Below, piece after piece: positions 22,231 through 33,799 of a stretch of DNA of 64,000 nt (its first letter is position 1; every line of letters starts with the position of its first letter). The notes below the pieces were generated by a model. That model worked only from the letters and a program-made list of their open reading frames with translations. It did no database searches and had not been told where the DNA came from. The stretch spans positions 67,686,692-67,750,691 of the forward strand of contig OY987299.1 of assembly GCA_963920635.1 (NCBI GenBank). The letters run 5' to 3'. Source of the DNA: Pseudeuparius sepicola (Eukaryota; Arthropoda; Insecta; Coleoptera; Anthribidae). The position numbers and the translations under genes were made by a program.

Positions 22231-23023
22231 TTTGGTGTCAGAAGCGCGATTTTAAGAGGACCCTGAGGTGAATAGGGTGTAAATGACAAAAAAATTTCGA
22301 GTTGAAATTTGAGCTTCTGGGGATAAGCCCTGCTTGGTTTGAAACTAATTTGTGACTTAATTTTACTTTTGAAAAATCACGTATGCCTTGTGAATTTTGA
22401 AAAAACTAATTTTCCACATCAGTAAAGTGCCCTTTCTGTAGGTTTTACGACAAAATGTTATTAAGGAAACTTGTTCAGAATGAAGAACTGAGTAGGTTTG
22501 CGAAATTTCGAAAGTCTAGGCCTACTTTGATTTTTTGGCATTTTTCCCCACTTTTCTTTAGAAAAGTGCACTTTGTGTAGCTTTCACATTAAAATGTTAT
22601 AAAGAAAACTTGTTCACAATGAAAAACTGGATAGGTGTGAAAGAATTTCAAAAGCCTAGGTCTACTTTGATTTTTGTGCGTTTTAATTTTTTAGCAGAAA
22701 AAAATAGTGACCAATTACAATTCTAATTACTTTTGTAGGAATGTAATTAGATCCTTTGATATTTTGAAATGTAATTGAATTACAATTAAAATTACTTGTA
22801 TTTGGAATTGGGATTGATGTAAACAATTACTTTTTCAATGACTTCTTATTTGCTTTATTAAATTTGTAGACACCAAAATAAGGTAGGTACTTACCTAGTT
22901 ACTTAAAAAACCATAACTGATAACTTAACTATATTAAGCATTATTTGTTCTATGTTGCAAAAAGATGCTAGTCTTTGTGTCTTTGTAAATGGCAAATATT
23001 CAAATTAAAATAAATAAAATGTA

Positions 23024-23770
23024 CAGGGTGGGCCAAATTTGACAATTTTAAAGGGAAACTTATATTTTTAATGGAAATAGGCGAAGGCTGATATCGGTGT
23101 CTGAGGCTTATTTTTTATGATAAACTTAATGGCGAAAACCGCAAATCGATATCTGTCACCGTTCTTGAGTTACAGGGCGTTTTTCGAATATGTGCGTTTT
23201 CAAAAAGTGGCCGTAACTTTTTCAGGATGAAAATTTTGTGTTTCTGTAAAAACATTTCTAAAGCACTTTTTCACGTAGAATCCAATGCTGTTACTACATT
23301 TTTTGTTCAAGTCAATGGTTTAAGAGTTTCTGATGAAAAAAATCATAAAAGCTATTAGTAATTGATAACTACTTAAGTAAATCATTAAGTGTTATATATT
23401 TTTGGGATGTTAATTTTTTGCTCTATTAAAAAATGCAAAATATACAGGGTGTTCCATTTAAAAAATATTTTTTTTCATCAGTAACTCTTAAACCATTGAC
23501 TTGAAAAAAATGTAGTAGCTGCATTGAATTCTACGTAAAAAAGTGCTTTAGAAATGTTTTTACAGAAACACAAAATTTTCATCCTGAAAAAAGTTACGGT
23601 CACTTTTCGAAAACGCACATATTCGAAGAACACCCTGTAACTCAAGAACGGTGACCGATACAGATTTGCGGTTTTCACCAAAACGAGCTTCAGACATCGA
23701 TATCAATTTTCGTGTATCTCCGTTAAAAGCACTAGTTTCCCTTTAAAAGTGTCCAATTTGGCCCACCCTG
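23024..23770. mobile_element. TA-flanked mariner-type foldback MITE
   Basis: Ends CAGGGTGGGCCAAATTTGAC and AATTTGGCCCACCCTG are flanked by TA on both sides. Arms of more than 300 bp pair throughout: GTCAATGGTTTAAGAGTTTC at about 23311 pairs with CTCTTAAACCATTGACTTG at about 23486. No transposase. It sits inside the hAT remnant. Confidence 0.92.
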
Positions 23771-23956
23771 TACAGTATTTTAATGAACAAAACGAATTAT
23801 ATTCAGTAGGTAACAGTATATTATAGTAATACCTATGTCTAAAAACACAATAGCCTCACAGAGTCACAGCTCAGTTTCTATGAAAATAAATATGAAAATA
23901 AACGGCTACATGAATAGAGAAATAAAATAAATCTTTTAAAATGTATACAAAAAATC

Positions 23957-24223
23957 TTAATGCCGTGCCATATGGGCTTTACAAGAGATATAAGAAATTT
24001 TGTTAGCTTTCATTATTACCAACATTTCAAAATTATTATCAGTTAGAGCATGCCTTTTGGGGGCATTCACAATTGTCGCAATCGAAAATAGTCTCTCGAC
24101 TGGTGCTGACGATGGAAGAATACAATTATATTTTAAAAAAACTTTTCTAATTATTGCGGACTTTGTCAGTGATGACGCATTTATTTGCATTTGTTGGCGA
24201 GGTTGGCCCAAACAACGTTGCAA
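23957..24223 (-). pseudogene. hAT transposase C-terminal dimerisation domain
   Basis: An 88-codon frame containing LPSSAPVERLFSIATIV and KRHALTDNNFEMLVIMKAN, the hATC dimerisation signature (SS.P.ERLFS...R..L...N...L...K.N). The rest of the transposase (BED finger, DDE) is not visible, so it is a remnant. Confidence 0.88.
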
Positions 24224-24297
24224 TACATATTTCCAAAATCAATCAATCGATTAATCAGCTCGGGCCGTCGCTGGCCGGCACCGCAAGAGGATATTGT

Positions 24298-24390
24298 GTA
24301 AGTAATTGTAATTGAAAAAGTAATTGTAATTGGACAAGTAATTGTAATTGGAAAAGTAATTGTAATTGAAACAGTAATTATTAAAGGAAT
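24298..24390 (+). repeat. 18-bp minisatellite (GTAATTGTAATTGGAAAA)
   Basis: About four to five tandem units of 18 bp, imperfect, at the right subterminal part of the hAT remnant. They encode a meaningless Ile/Thr repeat on the minus strand. Confidence 0.8.
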
Positions 24391-24972
24391 TTTAAAAAGG
24401 AATTGCAATTCTCAGAAGTAATTGATTTTAAATTACAAGTACAATTCCTTTTCAAAAAGTACTTGATATTAAATTACAATTACTGTCTCTATTTCAAAAG
24501 TAATTCCAACTAAGTACAATTCCATGAAAAGGAATTAATTGACAGTTCAATTACTTTCGCCTAATTACTTGCCCAGCTCTGTACCTAGGCTTTTGAAATT
24601 CTTTCAAACCTATCCAGTTTTTCATTGTGAACAAGTTTCTTAATAACATTTTAATGTGCAAGCTACACAAAGTACACTTTTCTAAAGAAAAGTGGGAAAA
24701 AATGCCAAAAAATCAAAGTAGGCCTGGACTTTCGAAATTTCGCAAACCTACTCAGTTCTTCATTCTGAACAAGTTTCCTTAATAACGTTTTGTCGTAAAA
24801 CCTACAGAAAGGGCACTTTACTGACGTGGAAAATTAGTTTTTTCAAAATTCCCAAGGCATACGTGATTTTTCGAAAGTAAAATTACGTCACAAATTAGTT
24901 TCAAACCAAGCAGGGCTTATCCCCCAGAAGCTCAAATTTCAACTCGAAAATTTTTTGTCATTTACACCCTAT

Positions 24973-25376
24973 CCGAACTCTATCCGTGGACATACTGTAT
25001 AATAACACAATCATACTTAGGTATACCTTATTTAACTAATACTACTTTGAAAATAAAAGAAATCCGCCTAATTTCATCTTACGTGAATCTCAAAACACCA
25101 AGAAACAGTGTAAAACTTCAAATCCACTTATAAATTATTATAATAACAATGCAGAGATTTAACCTATTTTCGTTAACTGACGTATTAATGTCAGTCAATG
25201 CTATTTTCTACCTATACAGTATGGAGAGAAGCGGAGTGGTGCGAGGGAAGGTAGGGGAAGTTGTTGATTTGAAAAGCCATAGAATTGGCACAACGTTGTC
25301 GCACTTACCCGAAATTCTTGATTTCTTGCTCATTTCTCATACCTAGTGGAAACATTTATGAGGCCGCGCCTGTACC
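24973..25376. other. No gene seen
   Basis: AT-rich intronic DNA with no recognised element. Confidence 0.35.
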
Positions 25377-25378
25377 TA

Positions 25379-25722
25379 CAGGGTATCCCATTTTCGGCAC
25401 ATTTGTGGGGTACCTATTTCCCTTATTTTTAAAGATAGAGAGTTGCGGTTTTCGCAACAGTTTGCTACTTTTTTTGTGAATTTAAAGATGGCGTCAGCAG
25501 AATTTGCATAGCCCTTTTGATTTTTGAGATACAGTGTGAAATTGAAAAGTATCGCTTTTGAGGCACCCCCCGTATCTCAGTTACCTTTAAACTTATCGAA
25601 GAAGTGAAAACGTATTCTTATAGAATTTTTTCCATAGAATCCAGTGGCTTAGTCAGTTTTTTCTAGCACCTTCCGTTTTTTAGTTATGAAGCAAACATAT
25701 GTTTTTTAAATGGAACACGCTG
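25379..25722. mobile_element. TA-flanked MITE with short TIRs
   Basis: Left end CAGGGTATCCCATTT and right end AAATGGAACACGCTG are imperfect complements, each bordered by TA. The size is 344 bp and there is no coding capacity. It belongs to the CAGGGT-ended group common in this window. Confidence 0.6.
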
Positions 25723-25975
25723 TATATTATTTTATATATTTATTAGGCATAATGTAGGCTTTCCAAAAATATATACTTATATACAATTGTGTGCGATTAG
25801 TGAGTAGTAGGCTATGGCTAATTTGTTCGGAACAAAAAGCAACATGCCAAAAACTTTGCGGGTTTGCCAGGTTTTGAGTGTTAATAAAATATTTTTGTTT
25901 TGTTTTATTTTTACTATATATTTAATTTATTTCTTTAAATAGTGGCGATTTACGGAAATAATGATAAGTATGATA

Positions 25976-26204
25976 TGTTGGTTTGTTTTATACAATCTAA
26001 TGGAAATCCCCAAGAAGATTCGATTTAGGGCGGGCAAGTATGTCTAGGAAGGGTTGCCTTCTCTCAGAATATCTAATGTGAACAAAAAGACCCCTAAGTT
26101 ATTATCCTAACAGATCATAGCGCCCAAAATACGTTACCTTTGTGTAAATATAATTCCGAAGCTTCTTGGGGATTTTGATTAGATTGTATAAAGCAAACCA
26201 ACAC
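25976..26204. repeat. Inverted repeat with arms of about 45 bp
   Basis: TGTTGGTTTGTTTTATACAA with CTAATGGAAATCCCCAAGAAG pairs with CTTCTTGGGGATTTTGATTAG and GTATAAAGCAAACCAACA. The loop is about 135 bp. Probably a small foldback element. Confidence 0.75.
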
Positions 26205-26430
26205 TCCTTTCATAGACTTCTGAGGTCGAGAAATGGCTCTAGGTCCCGGGGTATAAAATTTTCCAATGCTCTTCCAAGTGAGGTTAGAAGCCTGGAGGAA
26301 AAGCAGTAGAGTGTGAATATGTTAAGGTTAGCTCTTAATAATATGTTCTGATAACATAGAAATTGTGAAATTGTATGACTTGTAAAAGTACTTTGTGTAT
26401 GAGTTTTACCAATAAATTATCTATCTATCA
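26205..26430 (+). pseudogene. LINE 3' end with (CTAT)n tail
   Basis: A short coding tail reads GIKFSNALPSEVRSLEEK, the F-N-LP signature at the C-terminus of CR1/L2-type RT proteins. A UTR with AATAAA follows and the copy ends in ATCTATCTATC. It is 5'-truncated. Confidence 0.6.
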
Positions 26431-26636
26431 ATTATTACATACAATAATATATTGAAAATTCAACAAAGCCAGTACTGCTGTGGAAATTTTCCATAAGTTA
26501 TATTTTATTTTTTCTGTCATTTTAGTCTTAATGAAAGGCATATTTATGGATGGAACGTGATATTTTATTATGAATTAAATTAAATTATATAAATAAAAAT
26601 GCTTCCATTTTGTGCAACGCAGAGAGCATACCTTCT

Positions 26637-27170
26637 TTATAAACTTCTGCTGTAGTTAGCCACAATACCTGCCTCGTTCTTTTCTCTGATCTCCTGAGAT
26701 ATTTTTTCTTTAATTTGATCGATATTATTTGACGTCTCCACATATACCCGCTTCTTCAAAGAGCCCCACCGAAAGAAATCAAATGGGGTCAAGTTTGTGC
26801 TTCTGGCAGGCCATAAAATAGATCCATTTGAAACAATCCACTCTAAAAAAGACAGCATTTGATTTATGTGCTGGAGCACCGTCTTGTTGTCAAACAATAT
26901 TCAGCTCATTAACTTGATTCAATAGATCAGAAATTTCTCTTCTTAAGAGCTGTAAATATTTTAGTCTACTTAAACCACCTTCAAAAAATACTGGACCAAT
27001 TATGTCCAGTATTATGTCTCAAAAATATCACACCAAACATTTATTGTGTCAAAGTTCGACCTTGTTGAATTGAAATAAACTGTCGTGTATTTTCTAATGA
27101 CCAATAGTAAGTGTTTCTTTTATTAAAAACGTCACTTGTTGTAAAAGTGGCTTCATCAGTCTATAATATA
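26637..27170 (-). pseudogene. Tc1/mariner-superfamily transposase remnant
   Basis: From high to low coordinates the minus strand gives DEATFTTSDVFNK, WSLENTRQF, a TQ-stop-MFGVIFLRHN stretch, SIFFEGGLSRLKYLQLLRR, QQDGAPAHKSN, then WPARSTNLTPFDFFRWGSLK and a helical tail. This order (first D in DEATF, QQDGAPAH with the second D, WPARS.DLTP.D with the third) is the DDE domain of mariner-like transposases of the DUF4817-associated insect type. Two stops and a frameshift disrupt it. The terminal repeats were not found. Confidence 0.85.
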
Positions 27171-27240
27171 GAATCTGTAATAGTAATAATCATAGGAGTA
27201 GTAATAGAATAGTAATGTCTAGTAGTAGTTAGTTGTAGTA

Positions 27241-27775
27241 TAGTGTAGGGGAGAGTGGTCTATTGTGGGACAAGGTCTATAGTGGGACATCGTACTTTGC
27301 CGCCATCTACTGGCCAACTTTAAAATATTATTTATTTTACAGTATCCTTTACGAACATAGGTATTCATAAATTACAAAAATCTTTATGTTAATATTTTTA
27401 AAAAGTTAAAAATAGCCCAGAGTGGCGAGCTGGGTGTCGATTCCGCAAATTTCGAGTCTAGGAATCCAACTGTAGCCCCAGAAATGCGATCCGAGAACCG
27501 AAAGTCGGTCAAAAGCCGTCATTTTAAAAAATGGCCGTCTGAGGCCGATTAATGTTTCTAACGCACACAGGATCATGTGAGGTGTCGATACTTATGTTTT
27601 TGAGGTCGTGGATTTCATTTATGGCAATGAAAGTGACCTTCGGTCACCGGAAGTGGGCTCTAGGCACCGGAAGAAGCTCCCATGCTACACTTTCTCAAGA
27701 AGGGAGAGCCACAGATAATACAGTGTCACGAAGGATAATGAATGCGCCATGTTTCAAGTAATTATACCCGAGTTC
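27241..27775 (+). repeat. Dispersed repeat family R, copy 1
   Basis: The segment AGGATCATGTGAGGTGTCGATACTT through CATGTTTCAAGTAATTA recurs in reverse orientation at 42838-43215. It is followed there by a segment matching 29160-29380. The left end contains GTCTATTGTGGGACAAGGTC. The function is unknown, and open frames within both copies are not conserved proteins. It is probably a non-autonomous transposon. Confidence 0.7.
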
Positions 27776-28555
27776 CAATATAATAAAAAGTGGGGCAGTC
27801 ATGCGCAATGTTGAATTGGTTTCGACAATCAAAAACACAGTTGCCAAACGTGGCATGTATAGCTTTCTTTCCATGTTGAAATAAAATCTATAACCCGCGA
27901 TTTCTGACCACTTGTCTCGTAGATATGGCAACCTCGAATCCAACTTCCCCACCTATCAGCTCTACCGACTCTGATTGGTTTAAACGTTTAAAGTATCGAT
28001 TTTCCAACAAAGATGTCTATATCACTGGCGCCTTACACAATCCTTGTCTGCAATCCATGGACGCATCACATCAAATAGGAAAGTTGGACAATTTCGATAT
28101 ATATCATTAATATGATATTTCTTGGTGTCATAACATGAAACTACTTCTAAAAAAGTATATTCGCCTTTAATAATTAGGAATGAAATATTAATAAAATATA
28201 CTTAATGATGGTCGAGGCCATAAACCCACAGGATTAATGCACAGGTCAGAATTTAAAACTTGTTAAAATTGTTTATTAGCGGGTAATTTGAAAATAAGAA
28301 AATAATTACAAAATTATGCAAATATACAAAGGAAAAAATAAATGTACGCATATATCTACTTTCATTTCAAACCTATATTTATTAATTAATTTAAATTCGG
28401 ACCTATAAAACTTTCCTTTATACCTATAATATATTTATCCTGTCTTAAACGGTATTACGGTAGCGGTAGGGCGCGAGTGCTGTGTAGATTGTGTCACCTT
28501 ATTTCGGAGTGTTTATTGTAATAATTATACGTTAAAAATGCAGGAAACACCTGGA

Positions 28556-28991
28556 TCTATCAAATCTACTATGGACGCTACACCTGGGAACCTTGATCCA
28601 TTATAAATAAACCGAAAACGTTTTCATTTGACACTGACGAATATAAAATGATCAAGAATGTATATGACGGAATTCTAGAAAAAAAGATTAAAGAAACCGC
28701 TACAGAAGCCGTAGTAGTATGGTATTTTGTTATGTTTTCATATTCTATTTTCTAGGATACCTATATATATTTTTCTATCAAATCTACTATGGACGCTACA
28801 CCTGGGAACCTTGATCCATTATAAATAAACCGAAAACGTTTTCATTTGACACTGACGAATATAAAATGATCAAGAATGTATATGACGGAATTCTAGAAAA
28901 AAAGATTAAAGAAACCGCTACAGAAGCTGTAGTAGTATGGTATTTTGTTATGTTTTCATATTCTATTTTCTAGGATACCTATATATATTTT
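28556..28991 (+). repeat. 218-bp near-perfect tandem duplication with an exon-like frame
   Basis: Copy 1 (28556-28773) and copy 2 (28774-28991) differ at a single base (GAAGCCGTAG versus GAAGCTGTAG), so the duplication is recent. Just upstream an ATG at 28539 opens MQETPGSIKSTMDATPG, which stops at TAA. A second frame in each copy reads KTFSFDTDEYKMIKNVYDG and ILEKKIKETATEAV. I do not recognise the protein. It could be an exon of an unidentified transposon gene. Confidence 0.85.
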
Positions 28992-29159
28992 TTTGGTGTT
29001 GGTTATCCTTCATATCCTGTCATTTTTGCCATACTTAAACCCTTTATAATTATTATATTTTATCCCATCCTATCCCGGCAAAGATTGGACTCACACCTTC
29101 CTGAGGTCTTTGCTGAACAATAATATGTTTAAGGACAGAAAAATAATTTTAAATAGTCC

Positions 29160-29380
29160 TTAGATGTATTATTGAGGACACCCAGCTTGCATTTCTGGGC
29201 CATTTTTAATTTTTTAAAAATATTAACATAAAATTTTTCCATACCCCCCTATAAAATCTACCCACACGGAAAATGTCGAGTGTTCCTCGGGCCAAATCGA
29301 CCAAATGGGTCTAAGGAACAACTGTACCAAGTGGCACCTTGGTATCGTAAATTGCCCTTTATTTCAAGAATCGTCGATGT
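29160..29380 (+). repeat. Dispersed repeat family R, copy 2 (other end)
   Basis: GACACCCAGCTTGCATTTCT through AAATCGACCAAATGGGTCTA and CTTGGTATCGTAAATTGCC matches 43185-43322 plus 43744-43800. In the latter the sequence is split by a solo LTR. Confidence 0.75.
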
Positions 29381-30102
29381 ACCGCTAGCACTATAATATG
29401 TGTTTAATGAGATTTGATTAAGTTACATGGTCTACTGTGTTCTGGCAACTGAAAAAAAAAAACTGGGGAATTTGTCTATAGTGGGACAGGTGTATTTTTT
29501 TTATTATTTTTTGAAAGAAGTTAACCACAAATTTTATTTTGCGGAAAACAAGGACAGTGAATAATAAATAATGAAGAACAAAATAATAAGATAGTAAGGA
29601 ATCTTCCCCCACCTTTAACTGAAGGGGGGACTGAACAAGCAATTAAAAAATTACGTTTCGATTTTGACTCTACACACTATAGGTTAGATTAAGCAGTTTT
29701 ATATATACCTACCTTCTTCCGTTTTATACAGGGTGTTTCTAAATTCTCATGCCAACATAATATGACAGATAGAAAATGAACCAAAAGTTTCCTATAAACA
29801 TGGGTCCTTAAATGTATAATAAGTTACAGGGCGATAAAAGTACAGTTTAAAGAACATATTTTTGGCAATAACTTCTGCAGACATTGTACAATTGAAATGA
29901 AACTTGGTGCGGTCTGCAACAATTTATTCCCATCGACCAGATGCGGAGGGGCGGGGTGCCACAATGGGTTTTATACTCATAACTTTCTTGAGGTTATCTT
30001 TTTGTTGTCTTAGGCTAATCCCTAGCAACCCCAACTTTATAATTTCAAATGAAACTACCCCCCTTGTGGCGCATCATTTTAAAGCCCTTTTTATTGCAAA
30101 TA
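29381..30102. other. No gene seen; one CAGGGTG-type transposon end
   Basis: A TACAGGGTGTTTCTAAATTC terminus at 29727 looks like the left end of a mariner-type MITE whose right end I could not find. Otherwise AT-rich intronic DNA. Confidence 0.4.
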
Positions 30103-30180
30103 CAGTGATGTCTCGTTTTTAGAAATCTGTTGAGATTTGACAGAATTATTGTCTAAAAACGGAAAGTTGATAATCCACTG
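30103..30180. mobile_element. 78-bp pogo/Tigger-like MITE
   Basis: CAGTGATGTCTCGTTTTTAGA and the complement of CAGTGGATTATCAACTTTCC share termini and an inner CGTTTTTAGA block. TA lies on both sides (30101-30102, 30181-30182). Confidence 0.6.
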
Positions 30181-30454
30181 TACGCATGGTAATTTTTACA
30201 CAAAATGGTACCCTTGTTTCACAAAGATAAAATCAACTGTTTGCGTTGAAATCGGCAAAATGTGCCCCAAAACACCTGTTAACTCCAAAATTTAATGTTT
30301 GCAATGATTTCAGAATCATATTAGAGAAGAAGTTCTTCAAATTATCTAACGCAAAAAATGGATTGACATATTTATGTAAATGTAGACAAGTTGATATTAT
30401 ACCAAAGGATTACGCCTAAAGGAACCTTTTACTAGTAGGAAATGTAGTAAAATA

Positions 30455-31040
30455 TTGTTCAGATGTAGTATGATGCTAATAAGAGAAAGAATCCAGAACC
30501 AAAGAAGTAACATAAACAAATTACGGAGGGATATAAATAAAATACAGGAAAATAATAGGGAAAGTGTATCTGTTTATGATTTTAATTACATATCAAATTG
30601 TATCAGCATAAGCTATAATAGGCATTTTGATAGAGTCAAACTTAGACAGATTAACAAATTCCGAAGATTAGTCGAGGAAAAGCATAGTCAGGAATTGAAT
30701 CAAATAGACAATGATTTTGTCAACAGAACAGTAATTAATTTATCTAACAGAGAACTTACAATTTTAGAAAAGTTAGTTTTGGCAAAAGGGTTAAATTTTT
30801 CTATTGCTGACATCAAGATTTCTAAGCTTGACATAGTAGCATCGGTAGAGGAAACAGCTCAAGCATTACCTGAGGAATTAGGGGGTTAAAGGGTTAAATT
30901 TTTCTGTTGCTAACAAGATTTCTAAACTTGACATAGTAGCATCGGTAGATGAAACAGCTCAAGCATTACCTGAGGAATTAGGCCAAGAATTTAGAGTTAG
31001 GTCAAAAATAATCTTACTAGAGGATAAACGTTTGACGATA
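30455..31040 (+). pseudogene. Penelope-like element, N-terminal part of the ORF
   Basis: A basic helical region (RRDINKIQENNR, KLRQINKFRRLVEEK) is followed by NRTVINLSNRELTILEK, LAKGLNFSI and LDIVASVEETAQALPEEL. This order (NLS...L...E..LL.KGLNF....ID....VE) is typical of the segment before the RT in Penelope-like retroelements. A segment of about 95 bp is duplicated (about 30785-30882 and 30888-30983). The duplication breaks the frame after ELGG. The true continuation (GQEFRVRSKIILLEDKR) follows the second copy. RT and GIY-YIG domains are absent. Confidence 0.72.
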
Positions 31041-31044
31041 GTAC

Positions 31045-31518
31045 AATTGCACAAAGTGAGAAGCTTTCTTCGAAGAAGCTATCATATTATATAACTTTTG
31101 GGGTGGCCCCTTATTTTGAAGAGGAGTTACATACTGAACTGAAAAAATGTGAATTCTATGTTGTGGCTTTAGACGAATCGTTAAACAGGATCTCGCAAAG
31201 AGGTCAAATGTATATATTCATTCGGTATTGGTGCAATAATTTTTTCGATTAGTTTAATGGTTACAACAAATATCAATTTTGGTATAATCATAATTTACAA
31301 AAATATTGTTTTCATAGATATTTTAATTCTGTGTTTATGAACATAGCAAAGGCAAAAAATATATTGCACTGATTTAAAAAAGGTTTAGAGCCCCTCAAAG
31401 TCAATCGGCTTTTGCAAGTATCAATGGATGGGCGAAATATTAATTGGAAATTTTTATGGCTTCTGCAGGAGGGCGAAAATGTTAATGTATAGGACTTGGG
31501 ATCTTGTGGGTTACATGT
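31045..31518 (+). pseudogene. hAT-like transposase-related gene, 5' portion
   Basis: Translation gives SKKLSYYITFGVAPYFEEEL, VVALDESLNRISQRGQM, then after stops NRLLQVSMDGRNINWKFL and DLGSCGLHV. The order (YFG.APYF...L, DESLN...Q..QMD, VSMDGPN.N..., GSC.LH) is that of a widespread animal hAT-like protein family. At LH/V the gene is split by LINE C, resuming at 34496 with VVHGAFQAG. Several stops occur, so it is a relic. Confidence 0.65.
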
Positions 31519-31649
31519 ATATGTATATGTAGTATATTACGTGTTTAACATTATATATAATGCTTACACCTGTCAGATAAAACCTATTTTTAAAAACCTT
31601 ATATACATTATTCTACACAATGCACAATAATTAAAATACATTTTCTCTC

Positions 31650-31922
31650 AGAAAAGTCAACTTGATCAATAGTAGGTCATGAGATACACAATCAAACGCC
31701 TTTGACAGATCCATTTAATTTTTAATTGGGTTTTTCGCCACCAAACTGATTAGAAAATGCCTTTGACAGGTCATATAAAGTTGCAGTTGGGATTCTGCCA
31801 GATTCTAATTCATTGGTTACATATGTAATGAATTTTAGAAGCGCTTTCAATGTTGATTTTGATTTTTGATATCCAAACTGACTCGAAGATAACAAACTAA
31901 AAGTCTGCAAGTAATCCATCAA
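31650..31922 (-). pseudogene. LINE C reverse transcriptase fragment with repeated DLSKAF block
   Basis: SSSQFGYQKSKSTLKALLKF leads to TATLYDLSKAF, then a second DLSKAFDCVSHDLLLIKL about 70 bp further on. The RT catalytic block A has thus been partly duplicated. Frames are broken. Block C (FADD) is absent. Confidence 0.8.
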
Positions 31923-32011
31923 TCTCCTTCAGAGCAGTTTCGATTATTTCAGAGATGATAGAAACTATGGATATTGGTCTATAGTTTGTGACCACTTCTT
32001 CATTTCCCTTT

Positions 32012-32962
32012 TTAAAAACGCGCTACTTGTGCCAGTTTCAAATTTTTGGGGAAAGCACTTTGAGTAAAGCACGAATTTACCAAGCAAGTTATTGGACCAA
32101 CGAGTTCACACTGAGCAAATTTGATAGCCTCACTATTTAAACCATGGCAATCCTTACTTTTGGACAAGCTTAACCCAGAGATTATTCTATTTATTTCCAT
32201 TTCAGTTACAGGTCTCAAGAAGAAAGATTGCATTACTTGTCGGTTTCGTAACGATTTAATATATGAGCTATTGTCATCACTGATATTTCCTACCAAGCTG
32301 TGGGCAATGTTGGAAAAAAATTTATTAAATTGGTCTGCTGAAATGCCCGGTGAATAATTTTCTTTCTTTTTATTTTCTTTAGCCCTATTTCTATTTATTA
32401 TTTGCCATGCTGTTTTTTGTTTATTTGAAGAGTTTTTAATTTTATTTGTGTTATGTTCCTGTATTTCATTTTTTAGTGCTAATCTATATTCTTTTTTTAG
32501 TTTTATGTAGTTTTGTTGAAACTCCCTATTCTGTAGCTTCAGTTCATGCAAAAACATAAGCCTTTGTTTTATTTCATAAAGATTTTTACTTAAATGAATT
32601 TTGTTTTTTCTTATGTGGTTACTCTTCTTTGTAATAATTGGGAAATATGTATTGTAGCAAGATACTATTATGTTCGTTAACTTTACAGACATAGTGTTTA
32701 CATTATCCGAACTATTATAAAAAATACTCCAATCTAGACGCGAAAAATTGGATCTATATAATTCAATATTGAAGTCGTTGATTTTTCTAAAGTAAACCCA
32801 CTTTTTAGGTAACCCTTGCACAATATCCCCATTGACCTCAACAACTATTGAAAGATGATCTGATAAATGATGATTCACAATGTAGGAGTTATACCTGGAG
32901 ACCTCCAAGTTGCTGAACAAATTATATCCTTGTGACTGCTGAACCCACTCTAGTAAACTCAC
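32012..32962 (-). pseudogene. LINE C endonuclease C-terminus, linker and RT start
   Basis: A 316-codon frame. The N-terminal part has HLSDHLSIVVEV, the catalytic SDH of the APE-type endonuclease. A basic linker follows, and then GLSLSKSKDCHGLNSEAIK, the first RT block. It ends at LAQVARF by frameshift. Confidence 0.88.
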
Positions 32963-33045
32963 TTATGCCCTCCTTCAGTCCAAAAGACAAAAATAAGTCC
33001 AGTAGATCCTGTGCATTATCACCCTTTTATTATAGTTGATGTTTT

Positions 33046-33303
33046 CTAAAAGAAGAGAGAGGTTATTGCGAAATATATTAAAATCTGCGTTTGGTGATGT
33101 GTAACACGAGACAATAATTGTATTAGTGATTTTATTTCCAGAGCACAAAACTCGGAATGTATTTCTTCGCAGTATTTTTTAACGAAATCATACTTCTTAA
33201 CAGATAGACTGTTTCTAATAAAAATCGCTACACCTCCGTGTATGTATGTATGTATTCTAGAATAATGTGTTCCCAAAGAAAAACCTTCTAACATAAGAGT
33301 CAT
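33046..33303 (-). pseudogene. LINE C APE-type endonuclease fragment
   Basis: Contains HGGVAIFIRNSL, the GG.A.F block of APE-like LINE endonucleases, followed by FCALEIK. It is frameshifted from the downstream segment at 32962. Confidence 0.75.
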
Positions 33304-33430
33304 TATTTGAACGTTTTTTGACCATGTTTCTGCAAAACATAAGACATCATAAGATCTTCCTGAGATAAGTACATTAAGTTCTAATATTTTATTATTAATA
33401 CACTGAATATTAATATAGAAAATTGATAAA

Positions 33431-33772
33431 CTAATAATGGACTTTTCCTTCTCTAAGGTTTGATGACCTGTGCCGGAATTTTCGAAAAAACTGGAACTTT
33501 GCGACTTTGATTTCTGAAGACCAATTTTTTCCGTCCATAACTTCCACTTCCAATTCCTTCGGTACCCCCACCTTGAAGCTGCTAAAATCCGATCTTTCCT
33601 CGTCTCTGGTTAACTTCCTTACAAGAATATTTTTTGTGTTGTAAGTAGTCTTTAGATAAGTCGAGAGTTCTTCCTCAGATAAGTGAGGCTGAAAACGTGA
33701 CACGTGAAGCCAGGACATCTCCTGATTCTCGACCGCCTTGAACTTCTCGTTTGCTTCGTTTTTTGAGCCCAC
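33431..33772 (-). pseudogene. LINE C ORF1, C-terminal RNA-binding part
   Basis: WLHVSRFQPHLSEEELSTYL, ILVRKLT, SFKVGVP and FQFFRKF follow the RRM-like pattern of CR1/Jockey ORF1 proteins (V.RF.P..S......YL, SFK..VP, ...F..R). It is out of frame with the zinc-finger part at 33800-34483. Confidence 0.75.
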
Positions 33773-33799
33773 TATAACACCCGAATTGGTGCTAATGTG

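Larger units (their letters stand above)
22695..24581 (-). mobile_element. Decayed hAT transposon with AATTACAATTA-rich subterminal regions
   Basis: The right end, TAATTACTTGCCCAGCTCTG, gives the hAT-type terminus CAGAGCTGGGCAAGTAATTA when reversed. The left end (CAGAAAAAAATAGTGACCAATTAC) is degraded. Both subterminal regions are full of GTAATTGTAATT words. The hAT C-terminal domain at 23957-24223 lies inside on the minus strand, and a MITE is nested at 23024-23770. Confidence 0.7.
22272..24972. mobile_element. Large TIR element with arms of about 400 bp, hosting hAT and MITE insertions
   Basis: The left arm begins ATAGGGTGTAAATGACAAAA and the right arm ends GTCATTTACACCCTAT. The arms match over about 400 bp (22272-22680 with 24583-24972), including the CCTAGGCTTTTGAAA region next to the loop. 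TA dinucleotides at the ends suggest a Tc1/mariner-type foldback. The loop is occupied by a hAT-like remnant at 22695-24581. Confidence 0.85.
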
